The translations under genes and the position numbers were made by a program. A model generated the notes under the pieces. It was not told the DNA's origin. It saw nothing but the letters and a program-made list of their open reading frames with translations, and made no database searches. 64,000 nt of DNA from Crocosphaera watsonii WH 8501 (GTDB taxonomy: Bacteria > Cyanobacteriota > Cyanobacteriia > Cyanobacteriales > Microcystaceae), in the NCBI RefSeq assembly GCF_000167195.1, contig NZ_AADV02000006.1, positions 62,001-126,000 of the forward strand, given 5' to 3'. This document shows, one piece after another, positions 28,134 to 37,311 of this stretch. Positions within the stretch are counted from its first letter, which is position 1, and every line of letters starts with the position of its first letter.

Positions 28134-29511
28134 GTGCAGCTTGGCGAAAGTAATCCACCAGATTTTTACAGAAAGTTTCGTGACTAGCCACGACAATGTG
28201 TTTCAATGAAACTAACGGAAGAATCTCGAAGTTGATGTCCATGATAAAAGCATTGCCAATTAACCTCTCCAACCTACAGAAAACAGTACTCCAACAAATA
28301 GTGAGAGGGACAACAAACCCCTATCGCCTTGTTAGACGAGCCAAGCTAATCTTAGCCGCAGCATCAGGAGAGAGCAATAGTTCGATTAGTCGAAGATTAG
28401 AATTAGACCGAGTACAAGTGCGTCAGTGGCGATCGCGATGGTTTGAGGAGAGAGAAAAACTGAGTGCCGCCGAAGAACAACAGGTAACGGAGAAAGCATT
28501 AATGGTCTTGATCAAAGGAATTTTAAGCGATCGCCCAAGACCTGGAACAACAAAATCCTTTACGGTCGAACAAGTAGTCCAGATTGTAGAGATCGCTTGT
28601 GAAGAATGTGAAAAATCAGACAGACCAGTGAGCCATTGGACACCTTCAGAGTTGGCGGATGAAGCCATAAAAAGAGGAATTGTCGAAAAGATTTCCCCCC
28701 GTAGTGTGGGGCGTTTTTTAAAAAGAAGCGACATTACAACCACATCTCGTTCGTTACTGGTTAAATGCCAAAATTGATGATCCCTTAAAATTTAAAAAGC
28801 AAGTCAAATATATCTGTGAACTTCATCAAGAAGCTAAAACTTTGTTAGAACAAGGAATTCATTTAATTAGTACAGATGAAATGACAGGGATTCAAGCTCT
28901 TGAGAGATTATTTCCGAACAAAAGAATCAAGCCTAAACAAGTAGAAAAAATCGAATTTGAATATGAAAGACACGGAACTTTAAGCTTGATTGCGAACTGG
29001 GATGTGGCAAGAGGAAAAGTTGTTAGTCCCTCTATTGGACCGACAAGAACAGAACAAGATTTTTCTGAACATATCCAGAGAACGATTAAGATTGATGAAA
29101 AAGCAGAATGGATTTTTATTGTAGATAAACTCAACACTCATAAATCGGAAAGCTTAGTCAAATTAGTAGCAGAAAGCTGTGAAATTACTATTGATTTGGG
29201 GAGAAAAGGAAAGGAGGGGATTTTGCAATCTATGGACAGCAGAGCAGATTTTTTATCAGATGAATCTCATCGAATTCGCTTTGTTTATATTCCCAAACAT
29301 ACATCGTGGCTTAATCAAATTGAGTGTTGGTTTTCGATCTTAGTCAGGCGTTTACTCAAAAGAATTACTGTCCGTTCAACTGAAGAACTATCCCAAAAAA
29401 TTCTCAATTTTATTGATTACTTTAATCAACATTTTGCTAAGCCGTTCGTTTGGAAATTTAAGGGCTTTAAAGATCATAAGTGACTGGTGGATTATTTTTG
29501 CTAAGCTGCAC
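28134..29511 (+). mobile_element. IS630-type element, copy 2 (1378 bp)
   Basis: Ends GTGCAGCTTGGCGAAAGTAA (28134) and the reverse complement beginning GTGCAGCTTAGCAAAAATAA (29511), with TA on both sides. It is the inverse orientation of copy 1 at 11136-12513. The left flank is a group II intron reverse transcriptase and the right flank a polysaccharide export gene in the opposite direction. A simple insertion would have one gene on both sides, so recombination between copies is likely. Confidence 0.95.
28196..29483 (+). CDS. IS630-type transposase, two frames joined by +1 shift (copy 2)
   Basis: Frame A is 28196-28777 and the independent start of frame B is 28842 (to 29483). It is nearly identical to copy 1; the differences seen are IVEIACEEC for IVAISCEEC in frame A, and DKLNTH for DQLNTH and SCEITID for SCRITID in frame B. 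The slippery T6A5 run and the +1 relation of the frames are the same. The catalytic residues (Asp in STDEMTG, Asp in FIVDKLNTH, Glu in NQIECWF) are intact, so this copy may be as active as the first. Confidence 0.85.
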
Positions 29512-30034
29512 TACCATTAGGCAGTGTTAAGTTACGAATAGCTAAACCAATGGGGGCAGTTGGTATCAGAACCCGCACAGTAATGGTTGGTTGTGCTAGG
29601 TTAGTTTGAGCAATCAGGTTGCGATCGTAGTCTTTTTGTGTGGGATCTAACTTAGAAACAATCACCGTATCTCCACCCTGTAAGCGCAGTTGGGGTAAGT
29701 GAGTTCCTTCGATTAAAGGAGTATATAAATCAACCCTTTCTTCGAGTACAGTGCCATCCACCAAGGGGCGACGAATAATAATAGAGCGTAAGTCAGCTTG
29801 GGGGGTGCTGCCTCCTACCCCCCTAATAACGTTATTTAGGGTAATTCCTGGTCCAAAAAAGTAATAACCGGGACGAGTGACTTCCCCCAAAATAGTTAAC
29901 TGTACCGGGCGAGGTTGCGAGAGAACAGCAATGAGATCTGGGGGTTCTTGCAGGAAACGTTGTCCCAATTCATAAGCGACTTTTGTTTCCACTTCATCGA
30001 GAGTTAATCCCACAATAGAGATTTCCCCTAAAAA
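29512..30034 (-). pseudogene. polysaccharide export (Wza-type) protein, internal fragment
   Basis: About 170 residues without start or end: LGEISIVGLTLDEVETKVAY, then AVLSQPRPVQLTILGEVTRPGYY and GPGITLNNVIRGVGGSTPQA. These match the Poly_export and SLBB-type soluble-ligand domains of periplasmic/outer-membrane export proteins. The 5' side ends at IS-B sequence (30035) and the 3' side at IS630 (29511). An ATG-like start inside the fragment at 30013 is not the native one. The gene is dead. Confidence 0.82.
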
Positions 30035-30316
30035 TTGGACTTTGGATAAAAAACAATTGTTAGCTTAAATTTTACGCTAAACATATCTCCAGAGCTAAAA
30101 TAGAGAATTAAGGTGATTTTAAAAACTCTCTTTCCATCTTTTTAGGGGATTTTAAATATTAAATAGCTTCATTCAGTTTCGGTTCCAATATAGATATCTA
30201 AGTAGCTTTCAGTTAGAGATTGAATGACTCGTTCTAATTCATCAATGAGATTTCTTCTAGTGAGTTTTTCTACAGCATCAATATGAGCAGAACTTCCGGC
30301 TCGTCCTAAATATTTA
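30035..30316. mobile_element. IS-B left-end fragment with passenger gene 3' part
   Basis: 282 bp that match 9267-9548 base for base apart from a few changes, including one in palindrome 1 (TTAGCTTAAA) and one in the passenger gene. It contains the terminal repeat and the last 49 codons of the passenger gene (30169-30316, minus strand). It ends where the miniature IS-A starts. Confidence 0.9.
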
Positions 30317-30610
30317 GGGTTTGCTGAAAAAAGTTTAGCATATTCTTCCTCAAAATCATCCCAAGGTATCAACTCTGCCATGATTACCCAACGATTATTG
30401 GGGGACAATTTGCCCTCGAAAGGTAATTCAAATTTTTCTGGGGGCGGTAAAGGTTGCTCCTCTTTTCGATACATTTGTTCTTGACCAACAACTGGGAGGT
30501 GTTTCTACCAATTATAGCGGTTTGTAGCCGACAAAGCTGATCTTTTTTGCGATCGCGAATATGGGTGTAACCTTTTAAAGAATAGGGTTTTGCTTTTATT
30601 CAGCAAACCC
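30317..30610 (-). mobile_element. miniature IS-A (294 bp, internal deletion)
   Basis: Both terminal repeats are present (GGGTTTGCTGAA at 30317, TTCAGCAAACCC at 30610). The first 15 bp belong to the left end and the rest to the transposase-start end of IS-A, joined at the shared word TGCTGAAAAA. It keeps the first about 48 codons of the transposase. Read through the left end, these fuse in frame to the 49 passenger codons, giving a 101-codon hybrid frame (30169-30474). The right flank is a patA/pixG-type gene and the left flank is IS-B. Confidence 0.9.
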
Positions 30611-31004
30611 TAATTACCGAACGAATCATTCTGGCGGCTTGTTCTCGACTAATCTTTTGTTGTTCCACCCACAAACACAGCAGTTGATATTCCCAACATA
30701 AACGGAAGTCTTGATTGCCTAGACTGGCTAAGTCTAGTTGTAAAGAGGATAATTGATTAGCTATTTCGGGCAAATAACGGGCGATATGTCTTCGCCACCG
30801 TCTCACGGGATGTGTTCCCCCGGTAGCATACATAATTCGCCCTAAATACAAATAAAAGAACCATGTTTCCTGTCTACTATTGGTTAAAACCAGTTGACCA
30901 CTAAATCTAGGTTGTTTGAGGCTATCAAAAAACCCTGCTTGTCTTGAGGCTGTAAATTCTGGTATGGAAATTGGGGTTTGATGAGGATAGGCAGCTGTCA
31001 TCAT
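30611..31004 (-). pseudogene. PatA/PixG-type response regulator, N-terminal half only
   Basis: The surviving protein reads FTASRQAGFFDSLKQPRFSG, FYLYLGRIMYATGGTHPVRR and LCLWVEQQKISREQAARMI. This is the N-terminal domain of cyanobacterial PatA/PixG-like regulators (phototaxis, cell pattern), which in full proteins is followed by a receiver domain. Here the receiver part is lost where the miniature IS-A begins. I take the ATG at 31004 (or 31001) as start; a longer frame to a GTG at 31196 would include the low-complexity repeat and is doubtful. No partner che/pil gene is nearby. Confidence 0.75.
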
Positions 31005-31080
31005 TACATCTTGAATAAGGTGAGTAATCACACTGTTACAGTTATAGAGTTCCCTCAATTTCCGAAAAAATAACATCCAG

Positions 31081-31190
31081 GGGAGTGGGGAGACTGGGAG
31101 ACTGGGTGACTGGGAGACTGGGTGACTGGGAGATGGGGAGACTGGGAGATGGGGAGATTGGGAGATGGGGAGATTGGGAGACTGGGCATT
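31081..31190. repeat. low-complexity minisatellite
   Basis: About 13 units of 7-9 bases of the type GGGAGACT, GGGTGACT, GGGAGATG in tandem, just upstream of the patA/pixG fragment on the minus strand. Translated, it gives Ser-Pro-rich repeats. Such runs are common between cyanobacterial genes and vary by slippage. Confidence 0.85.
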
Positions 31191-31196
31191 ACCCAC

Positions 31197-31395
31197 CTTA
31201 CGGAAACAGCCGGTAAATTATGGAAAACTTTATCAGAAATTTTAGGGTAAGACGTTAATAAGTCTAATTTGAAATCAAGTATTAAAGGATGGGTGATTGT
31301 ATTCGAGATTTAGAAATTATTGCCAAAGCCGCATCTGGGGAAGAATTGCCTAATCGTATTCAATATTTACCCTTATGATCAACAACATTCAAATT
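31197..31395. other. gene debris
   Basis: Two short plus-strand frames end in normal stops: E-T-A-G-K-L-W-K-T-L-S-E-I-L-G (stop near 31248) and a 29-codon frame reading GDCIRDLEIIAKAASGEELP (stop near 31378). Both look like C-terminal leftovers; no family is recognised. Confidence 0.35.
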
Positions 31396-32469
31396 TTAAC
31401 TATTTTCTTTTTCTGCTTCTAATTTAGGTATTAAATAAAGATTTTGTAATAATACTCCTGCCCCTGCAACCCACGGAGGAAGAATTAAAGCACCTAAAAT
31501 TCCTAATAGCTGAACCCCACTTAAAACTGCTAATAATTGATATAAGGGAGGTACATTAACCGAAGAACCCACTAACAAGGGATCAAGGACATAAGTTTCT
31601 AAGTTTTGGATAATTAGAAAGAGTAATAGTACCCAAAGAAATAACCATCCTCCTTGAGCAACGGCTACAATTAAAGCAGGAATTGAACCTAAGACGGGAC
31701 CAAAGAAAGGGATTAAATTGGTAATTCCGGCAATAGTTCCTAACCCTAAAGCAAACTCACCTATTCCTAAAAATTTTAACCCTAAACTAACTGCTAAACC
31801 GAGAATAAAAGAAACTAATAATCTTCCTTGAATATAGCCTCCCATTCTTTGACTAACTGGTATTACTTGCGCTTTTAATTGATCATTCCAACGAACAGGA
31901 AATAAACTAACAATCCCATTAATTAATTTTTGGGAACCTGATAACATATAGCCCGATAATAGGATAGCCAAAAAGACGTTTAAAACTCCTCCTACAATAC
32001 CCCTTGTTATATCACTGACCCCAATTAATAATTTTTGACTTGATTTGAATGTCCAAGAAATAACTGATTGTAAATTGAATTGTTGATTAATAAAGTCAAG
32101 TATGTCTGGTTCTGTAAAACCCTTTTCTGTCATAAACAATTGAATCTGTTTATTCAAAGTTTCTATATAGAGTGGGAGTTTTTCTAACAAAAGTTGAAGC
32201 TGTGCTACTATAGTTGGTCCCAATAATAAACCTATTCCTGTTAATACTAATATCAACATCAAATAAACAGAAATAACAGAAAACCAACGAGGAACTCCAA
32301 TATTTTCAACACTTTTAACTAAAGGACTCAAAGTAGATGCAATCACAATGGCAATCATCAAAATAATAATTAATCCTTTAAGTTGCCATAATAATAATAG
32401 CAAAAAGGCAGCACTGCCAATGATTAATAAATTAGATAAAGAGAGGGATATTTTTTGTCTAGGAATCAT
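31396..32469 (-). CDS. AI-2E family transporter
   Basis: A 357-residue membrane protein with about eight helices. The N-terminal helices (LLIIGSAAFLLLLLWQL, then LIIILMIAIVIASTLSPLV), a cytoplasmic/periplasmic loop of about 100 residues, and C-terminal motifs (GRLLVSFILGL, NLIPFFGPVLGSIPA, LDPLLVGSSVNVPPL) are those of the AI-2E/PerM family. Members have been linked to export of small molecules or to Na+/H+ exchange; the cargo here is unknown. Its start overlaps the end of the S9 peptidase gene by 11 bp, so the two are translated from one message. Confidence 0.92.
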   Translation of the reverse strand: MIPRQKISLSLSNLLIIGSAAFLLLLLWQLKGLIIILMIAIVIASTLSPLVKSVENIGVPRWFSVISVYLMLILVLTGIGLLLGPTIVAQLQLLLEKLPLYIETLNKQIQLFMTEKGFTEPDILDFINQQFNLQSVISWTFKSSQKLLIGVSDITRGIVGGVLNVFLAILLSGYMLSGSQKLINGIVSLFPVRWNDQLKAQVIPVSQRMGGYIQGRLLVSFILGLAVSLGLKFLGIGEFALGLGTIAGITNLIPFFGPVLGSIPALIVAVAQGGWLFLWVLLLFLIIQNLETYVLDPLLVGSSVNVPPLYQLLAVLSGVQLLGILGALILPPWVAGAGVLLQNLYLIPKLEAEKENS

Positions 32470-34396
32470 AATTTAAAATGCTAATAGGTTGTAAACTTTC
32501 AGCAGGGGTGAAGTTGAAAATGCGAGAATAAAAATAGAACTCGCCATCTAAAGCATACTTGATGTTATCAGCTTGTCGAAACCCATGTTGTTCCCCTTCA
32601 AAGGGAACATAAGCAACAGGAATTCCCTTGTTTTTAAGAGTATAAAGCATCATTTCTGCTTGGTTGGGAGGGACTACTTTATCCTCTAAACCTTGGAAAA
32701 ATATAACAGGACAACTTAATTTATCTGTATAATTAATAGGCGATCGCTGTTCATAAATTTCTTTTTCTTCGGGATATTTACCAATTAACCTATCTAAGTA
32801 ACGGGATTCAAATTTATGGGTATCTTTTGCCAATGATTCTAAGTCACTGACACCATAATAACTGGCTCCTGCTTTAAAAGTATCATCAAAAGTTAAGGCA
32901 GCTAAAGTAGTATAACCACCCGCACTTCCCCCAGAAATAGCTAAGCGATCTCCGTCTACTTTACCTTGAGCCGCTAAATATTTTGCCCCATTAATACAAT
33001 CATTAACATCAACAACACCCCAATTTTTATCTAACCGTTGACGGTATGCTTTGCCAAACCCTGTACTTCCCCCATAGTTAACATCAAGATAACCAAAACC
33101 TCGACTGGTCCAATATTGAATTTTTAAGCTAAAACTAGGAGTAGCTGCTGCGGTGGGACCCCCATGACTTTTAACTAATAAAGGGGGCAACTCTCCATTA
33201 GAAAAACTATAATCTTTATTCTTCGGAGCATAATACCAAGCATAAGCTGTTAATCCCTTCTCTGTGGGAAATTCAATGAACTCTGGTTCTGAGAAATAGC
33301 CACTATCAACATCAATATTACTAGAAGTCTTTAATACTTTAGTTTGACTTAAATTCAAATCTAAATAAACAACCGATGTAGGTTCTATTGTCGATGAACC
33401 AAGGAATACAACGTTTTTATCTTGACTACGAAGAGAAGCTATATTACTGTAAGGAAGTTCTAAAATACTCAGTTGTTTATCAGGTATATTTAAAGTGCCT
33501 AAATACCAACGTCCATCTTGAGTATAAGTACAAAGAATTTCTTGCTCTGATGTAAAGGTATAAGTGGATAATCCAAACACCCAATGAGGGTAAGAGAATT
33601 CAGCAGTCAGAGGAAAAATAGGTGCGTTATTAGCATTAGATTGGTAACAGTAAAGATTAGCCCAACCAGATTGATCACTGACGTAATATAATTGGCCACC
33701 TGGTGACCATTTCGGTTCATTAATAGACTCATCTATATACCCTGCGATACATTGTATATCCTTTAATGAGCCATTACTTTCGATATTACCTAACCATAAT
33801 TTTGTTCCATCCCAAGGCATATTAGGATGATTCCAACTAATCCAAGCGAGTTGTTTTCCATCGGGACTTAAACGGGGAGAAGAATAAAAATCATCTCCTT
33901 CTATTAGAGGTGTGATTGCTCCTGTATTGATATCAATAGCAACAATTTTGTTTTCACATTCTTGATCAGCGTGACTATGATCTTCACACACACTAATTAG
34001 GCGATTATTAGCGACATCCAAGACAAAATCAGCGTAACGAAGTTGATTCTCAGGGGTTAAAGCTTTGGGATCTTCATTAGGTAACTTTTGATAAAGACGT
34101 TGATCTTGAAAATTAACAAAATAAACAACCCCATCATTAACTAAAAAAGAACCTCCCCCATATTCATGAACACGAGTACGAACATTAAAGGGTTGAGGAG
34201 TAATCTCTGTTATTTGACCATCAGGACTATATTTAACTAAGACACTTCGTCCCTTTTCTTGGGGTCTTCCTTCCAACCAATAAATATCATTATTGTCAAA
34301 AACTACACCTCCTAATCCAATACTTTGAGCAACAATTAAATCAGAGGTGATCGGTGATTTCCAAGAACCAAAGGGAGCTATTGTAGGTGATGGCAT
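32459..34396 (-). CDS. S9 family prolyl oligopeptidase-like peptidase
   Basis: A 645-residue protein. The first 390 residues contain WD/beta-propeller-like repeats (for example SPRLSPDGKQLAWISWNHP), which gate access. The C-terminal alpha/beta hydrolase domain holds ISGGSAGGYTTLA (Ser near 489), FFQGLEDKVVPPNQ (Asp near 571) and FEGEQHGFRQ (His near 601), a full catalytic triad. The family cuts small peptides (acylaminoacyl- or dipeptidyl-type); the exact specificity is not clear. No signal peptide is seen, so it is probably cytoplasmic. Operon with the AI-2E gene, 11-bp overlap. Confidence 0.92.
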   Translation of the reverse strand: MPSPTIAPFGSWKSPITSDLIVAQSIGLGGVVFDNNDIYWLEGRPQEKGRSVLVKYSPDGQITEITPQPFNVRTRVHEYGGGSFLVNDGVVYFVNFQDQRLYQKLPNEDPKALTPENQLRYADFVLDVANNRLISVCEDHSHADQECENKIVAIDINTGAITPLIEGDDFYSSPRLSPDGKQLAWISWNHPNMPWDGTKLWLGNIESNGSLKDIQCIAGYIDESINEPKWSPGGQLYYVSDQSGWANLYCYQSNANNAPIFPLTAEFSYPHWVFGLSTYTFTSEQEILCTYTQDGRWYLGTLNIPDKQLSILELPYSNIASLRSQDKNVVFLGSSTIEPTSVVYLDLNLSQTKVLKTSSNIDVDSGYFSEPEFIEFPTEKGLTAYAWYYAPKNKDYSFSNGELPPLLVKSHGGPTAAATPSFSLKIQYWTSRGFGYLDVNYGGSTGFGKAYRQRLDKNWGVVDVNDCINGAKYLAAQGKVDGDRLAISGGSAGGYTTLAALTFDDTFKAGASYYGVSDLESLAKDTHKFESRYLDRLIGKYPEEKEIYEQRSPINYTDKLSCPVIFFQGLEDKVVPPNQAEMMLYTLKNKGIPVAYVPFEGEQHGFRQADNIKYALDGEFYFYSRIFNFTPAESLQPISILNYDS

Positions 34397-34531
34397 AATA
34401 AGAGTTTTAAGGATTCAAAATTTACAATACTTTACCCTAGTTAAAGAGTAGATTAATTTTAGGGAACGTCAAGCTAATAACAAGGGTCAATTATAACGAT
34501 AATTAACAACAAAAGCACGGGAGTAGTGGCA

Positions 34532-35581
34532 ATGGCTAAAATACGGATAGGATTGTTATTCGGTGGAAGATCAGGAGAACACGAGGTTTCTATTAATTCG
34601 GCACAAGCCATTGCCCAAGCTTTGCAAACAGGAGAAAATGACCATAAATACGATGTTATTCCGGTGTACATCCAAAAAAATGGCGTTTGGATCGCAGGAG
34701 AAACAGCCGATGAAGTCCTAGAAAGTAAAACTCCTCTTTCTCCGGAAGACACAAACCCTTATCAATTATGGCAGTTTCCTCCAGAACTTCAAGAGGTAGA
34801 GGTGTGGTTTCCCGTGTTACATGGCCCCAATGGGGAAGATGGCACCATTCAAGGGTTATTAACCTTAATGCAGGTTCCTTTTGTGGGCAGTGGGGTGTTA
34901 GGATCGGCCGTAGGCATGGACAAAATTGCCATGAAAATGGCCTTTGCTCAAGCCGGACTCCCCCAAGTTAAGTATAAGGCCGTTGAGCGATCGCAAATCT
35001 GGTCTAACCCCTGTATTTTTCCTAAACTTTGTGACGACATCGAAGCAGGGTTAGGCTATCCTTGCTTTGTCAAACCAGCTAATCTGGGATCGTCGGTGGG
35101 TATTGCTAAAGCGCGATCGCATTCTGAGTTAGAAGCAGCTTTAGATAGTGCGGCCAGTTATGATCGACGTATTGTTATCGAAGCAGGAGTTACGGCCAGA
35201 GAGTTGGAATGTGCTGTGTTAGGCAATGATAACCCCAAAGCTTCTGTGGTAGGAGAAATTACTTTTGATAGCGATTTTTATGACTACGAAACTAAGTATA
35301 CAGAAGGTCGTTCTCAGATACATATTCCTGCTAGTTTACCAGAAAAAGTCATCAAACAAATTCAAGAAATGGCCATACAAGCTTTCAAAACAGTCGACGC
35401 TTCTGGTTTAGCGAGAGTGGACTTTTTCTATGTAGAAGAAACCCAAGCAATTTATCTCAATGAAATTAATACCTTACCAGGGTTTACTAAATTTAGTATG
35501 TATCCTCAACTGTGGCAAGCAACAGGCATCAGTTTTGAACAATTAGTGGATAAATTAATACAATTAGCCTTAGAAAAATAA
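34532..35581 (+). CDS. ddl: D-alanine--D-alanine ligase
   Basis: From ATG 34532 the protein has 349 residues; a GTG two codons upstream is less likely. [20 protein letters not shown] is the canonical start, and [32 protein letters not shown] and [12 protein letters not shown] belong to the ATP-grasp core and metal site. It joins two D-alanines for peptidoglycan precursors in the cytoplasm. The D-alanine is made by alanine racemase, whose gene (39031-40248) lies 3.5 kb away on the other strand. It is divergent from the S9/AI-2E operon. Confidence 0.96.
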   Translation: MAKIRIGLLFGGRSGEHEVSINSAQAIAQALQTGENDHKYDVIPVYIQKNGVWIAGETADEVLESKTPLSPEDTNPYQLWQFPPELQEVEVWFPVLHGPNGEDGTIQGLLTLMQVPFVGSGVLGSAVGMDKIAMKMAFAQAGLPQVKYKAVERSQIWSNPCIFPKLCDDIEAGLGYPCFVKPANLGSSVGIAKARSHSELEAALDSAASYDRRIVIEAGVTARELECAVLGNDNPKASVVGEITFDSDFYDYETKYTEGRSQIHIPASLPEKVIKQIQEMAIQAFKTVDASGLARVDFFYVEETQAIYLNEINTLPGFTKFSMYPQLWQATGISFEQLVDKLIQLALEK

Positions 35582-35601
35582 TAGATAAACGGGGGAGTAT
35601 G

Positions 35602-35979
35602 TCAACCTGCCCATGTTTTTAATAGCCATCCGATTACAACCCCTAACCCACCAAAGCGAACAATTTGCCAAAATACCTCCCCTAATAATCCTTGACGAAT
35701 TCCTTGCCAAAATAGAGTATTGAGGTCTTGATCGGTTAATAAATTAGTTTCTAGCTCAAGGGTTAACTGTTGCAATTCTTCGTTAATTTTCTCTACTTCT
35801 GCGGTGTCTTCTTTAGCAATAGTATTTAATCTGTCTTCTAGGTCTAATTTTTGCTTTTGTGACTGTTGAACCTGTTTATGACGTTCTTTGAGTTTGAGCA
35901 GCGATCGCTCTACTTCCATCAAAGCGGTTTCAAATTCTTCGTCAGGGTTTGGGGACTGATTAGATTCAATAGAAGACAT
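35602..35979 (-). CDS. coiled-coil protein with C-terminal membrane helix, conserved hypothetical
   Basis: 125 residues. Residues about 15-80 form a charged coiled coil (ERSLLKLKERHKQVQQSQ, EKINEELQQLTLELE). The tail (FWQIVRFGGLGVVIGWLLKTW) is a membrane helix or amphipathic anchor. It points toward ddl, 20 bp after its stop, and starts 74 bp from the divergent gene at 36054. I do not recognise a named domain; a membrane-tethered structural role is only a guess. Confidence 0.65.
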   Translation of the reverse strand: MSSIESNQSPNPDEEFETALMEVERSLLKLKERHKQVQQSQKQKLDLEDRLNTIAKEDTAEVEKINEELQQLTLELETNLLTDQDLNTLFWQGIRQGLLGEVFWQIVRFGGLGVVIGWLLKTWAG

Positions 35980-36053
35980 TCTCGCTACAGTTATTCGCTA
36001 AACTTAAGGTAGAGCAGTGTTCAAGTTGCTCTATTTCTATCTTAAACTTAACC

Positions 36054-36335
36054 ATGTCCCCTATGTCCCAAGTTTCTCCAGCCGAGTCACTACAGTCCGC
36101 TTCTTCCCTAGAATTAGCGCAAGTTTTAGCACAACAGTTAAGTATTACCCCCAGTGATTGGCACCGTCTTAAAGGCAATCGTCAAGCACAAGCTCAACAG
36201 CAACTAGCCACAGCTTTAGTATTTTTACTCAACAATCAACCCGATGAGGCGTTAGCTCACATTAATCAGGCCGCTGGATGGTTAGATCGTTCCATTTCCC
36301 CCCTTCCTTGTCCTGGCCATGGCCCGAAAAATTAG
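36054..36335 (+). CDS. DUF6439-type small cyanobacterial protein
   Basis: 93 residues. The core SLELAQVLAQQLSITPSDWHR, then LKGNRQAQAQQQLATALVFLL and INQAAGWLDRSISPLPCPGH match a short helical family found across cyanobacteria (DUF6439 as I recall it). The C-terminal Cys/His end could hold a metal. It overlaps the end of the TIGR03790 pseudogene by 4 bp on the opposite strand. Function unknown. Confidence 0.72.
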   Translation: MSPMSQVSPAESLQSASSLELAQVLAQQLSITPSDWHRLKGNRQAQAQQQLATALVFLLNNQPDEALAHINQAAGWLDRSISPLPCPGHGPKN

Positions 36336-37311
36336 TCAACCTGATCATCCTTTGCAAAAGGACGGGCTAAGGGTTCTCCGATAAAGATTCCTTGCCCAAC
36401 CCAAGCCACACTTTTCCAGTAAGCGTGTAATAGGTTATCTCCCTGCAAATAATAATACATAGCTACCCCAGGATGAGGAAATTTCTGGGGAAAGTTACAG
36501 GGTTCAATCACCGTTCCATAACTACCCGTGGCACCAGCTTTTAACCACTCAACACTACTCATTTGTCCACTATCGGTAAGTTTTCCGCCAAAAGATGTCA
36601 AATGATCAGCCATCGCCCCTGGAATAAACCGATTAGTATCTAATTCTCTTACTTTAGTTACCCCTGTAAAGTAAAATAAAACATCGTTTTTATCTTTTAA
36701 AACGTTACCTTGAATCACTTCAATAGGAATTTTATCTGATAATTTTTTAATAATAATTTCGTAAAAATTAGACCGCACATTACGGGCTTTGTCTTTGGTA
36801 TTCATTAAATATGCAGTTCCTTGAGGATGACTATTATCGGAGGCAATACCCCGATCAATTAACGCTTTTGCCTCTTCAAAACTGCTCCCAGTAATGGCCA
36901 TAGTGGGACGAATTCTGAAATCAATAAAAGGTTGAGAACGATTACTATTAAAGTAAGGGTTAGGGGCGATCGCTTTACATCCCTTGGCGCAGTGACGAGG
37001 ATCAAATCCTAGAGCAAAAGCACTGGTAATGGACATACAATCAACTCTGTAGGGTTTTGTCCAAGTTAAGGCATATCCTTGCACATCAGGAGGGGTTAGA
37101 GCATCTACTTCTTGTTTAATACGTTTAAAGTCTTCACGGGACAAACTGGTTTCACTGGGGTCGAAAATAACTTCTATTACATGGTTAGCAGGAATATTCC
37201 GTTTTTGACGATAATATTGACCGATCTGAACACTTAAAGGATCAGCATGGTTAAAAATAATCGCTAATTCCCTATTTTGCTCTTTTAGTGGCCACCCTTG
37301 GCAACTACTTA
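36332..37311 (-). pseudogene. TIGR03790-type protein, N-terminus lost at IS-A copy 2
   Basis: About 325 residues remain. REAIIFNHADPLSVQIGQYY-like start (ELAIIFNHADP), QKRNIPANHVIEV, PYRVDCMSITSAFALGF and TGSYGTVIEPCNFPQKFPHP are typical of TIGR03790, a family of secreted proteins of unknown role. The signal peptide and first residues are missing: the frame enters IS-A at 37312, and the only upstream start is a TTG in the IS end (giving M-E-K-L-F-Q-Q-T). The missing part is not on the other side of IS-A (alr follows), so a deletion accompanied the insertion. Some expression from the IS end is possible. Confidence 0.78.

Noticed and set aside
28134-29511. Two separate genes of unrelated function
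   Set aside because: Inverted ends, TA borders and DD34E residues show that the two frames are one IS630 transposase.
31081-31190. CRISPR array
   Set aside because: Repeat units of 7-9 bp in direct contact without spacers; it is a minisatellite.
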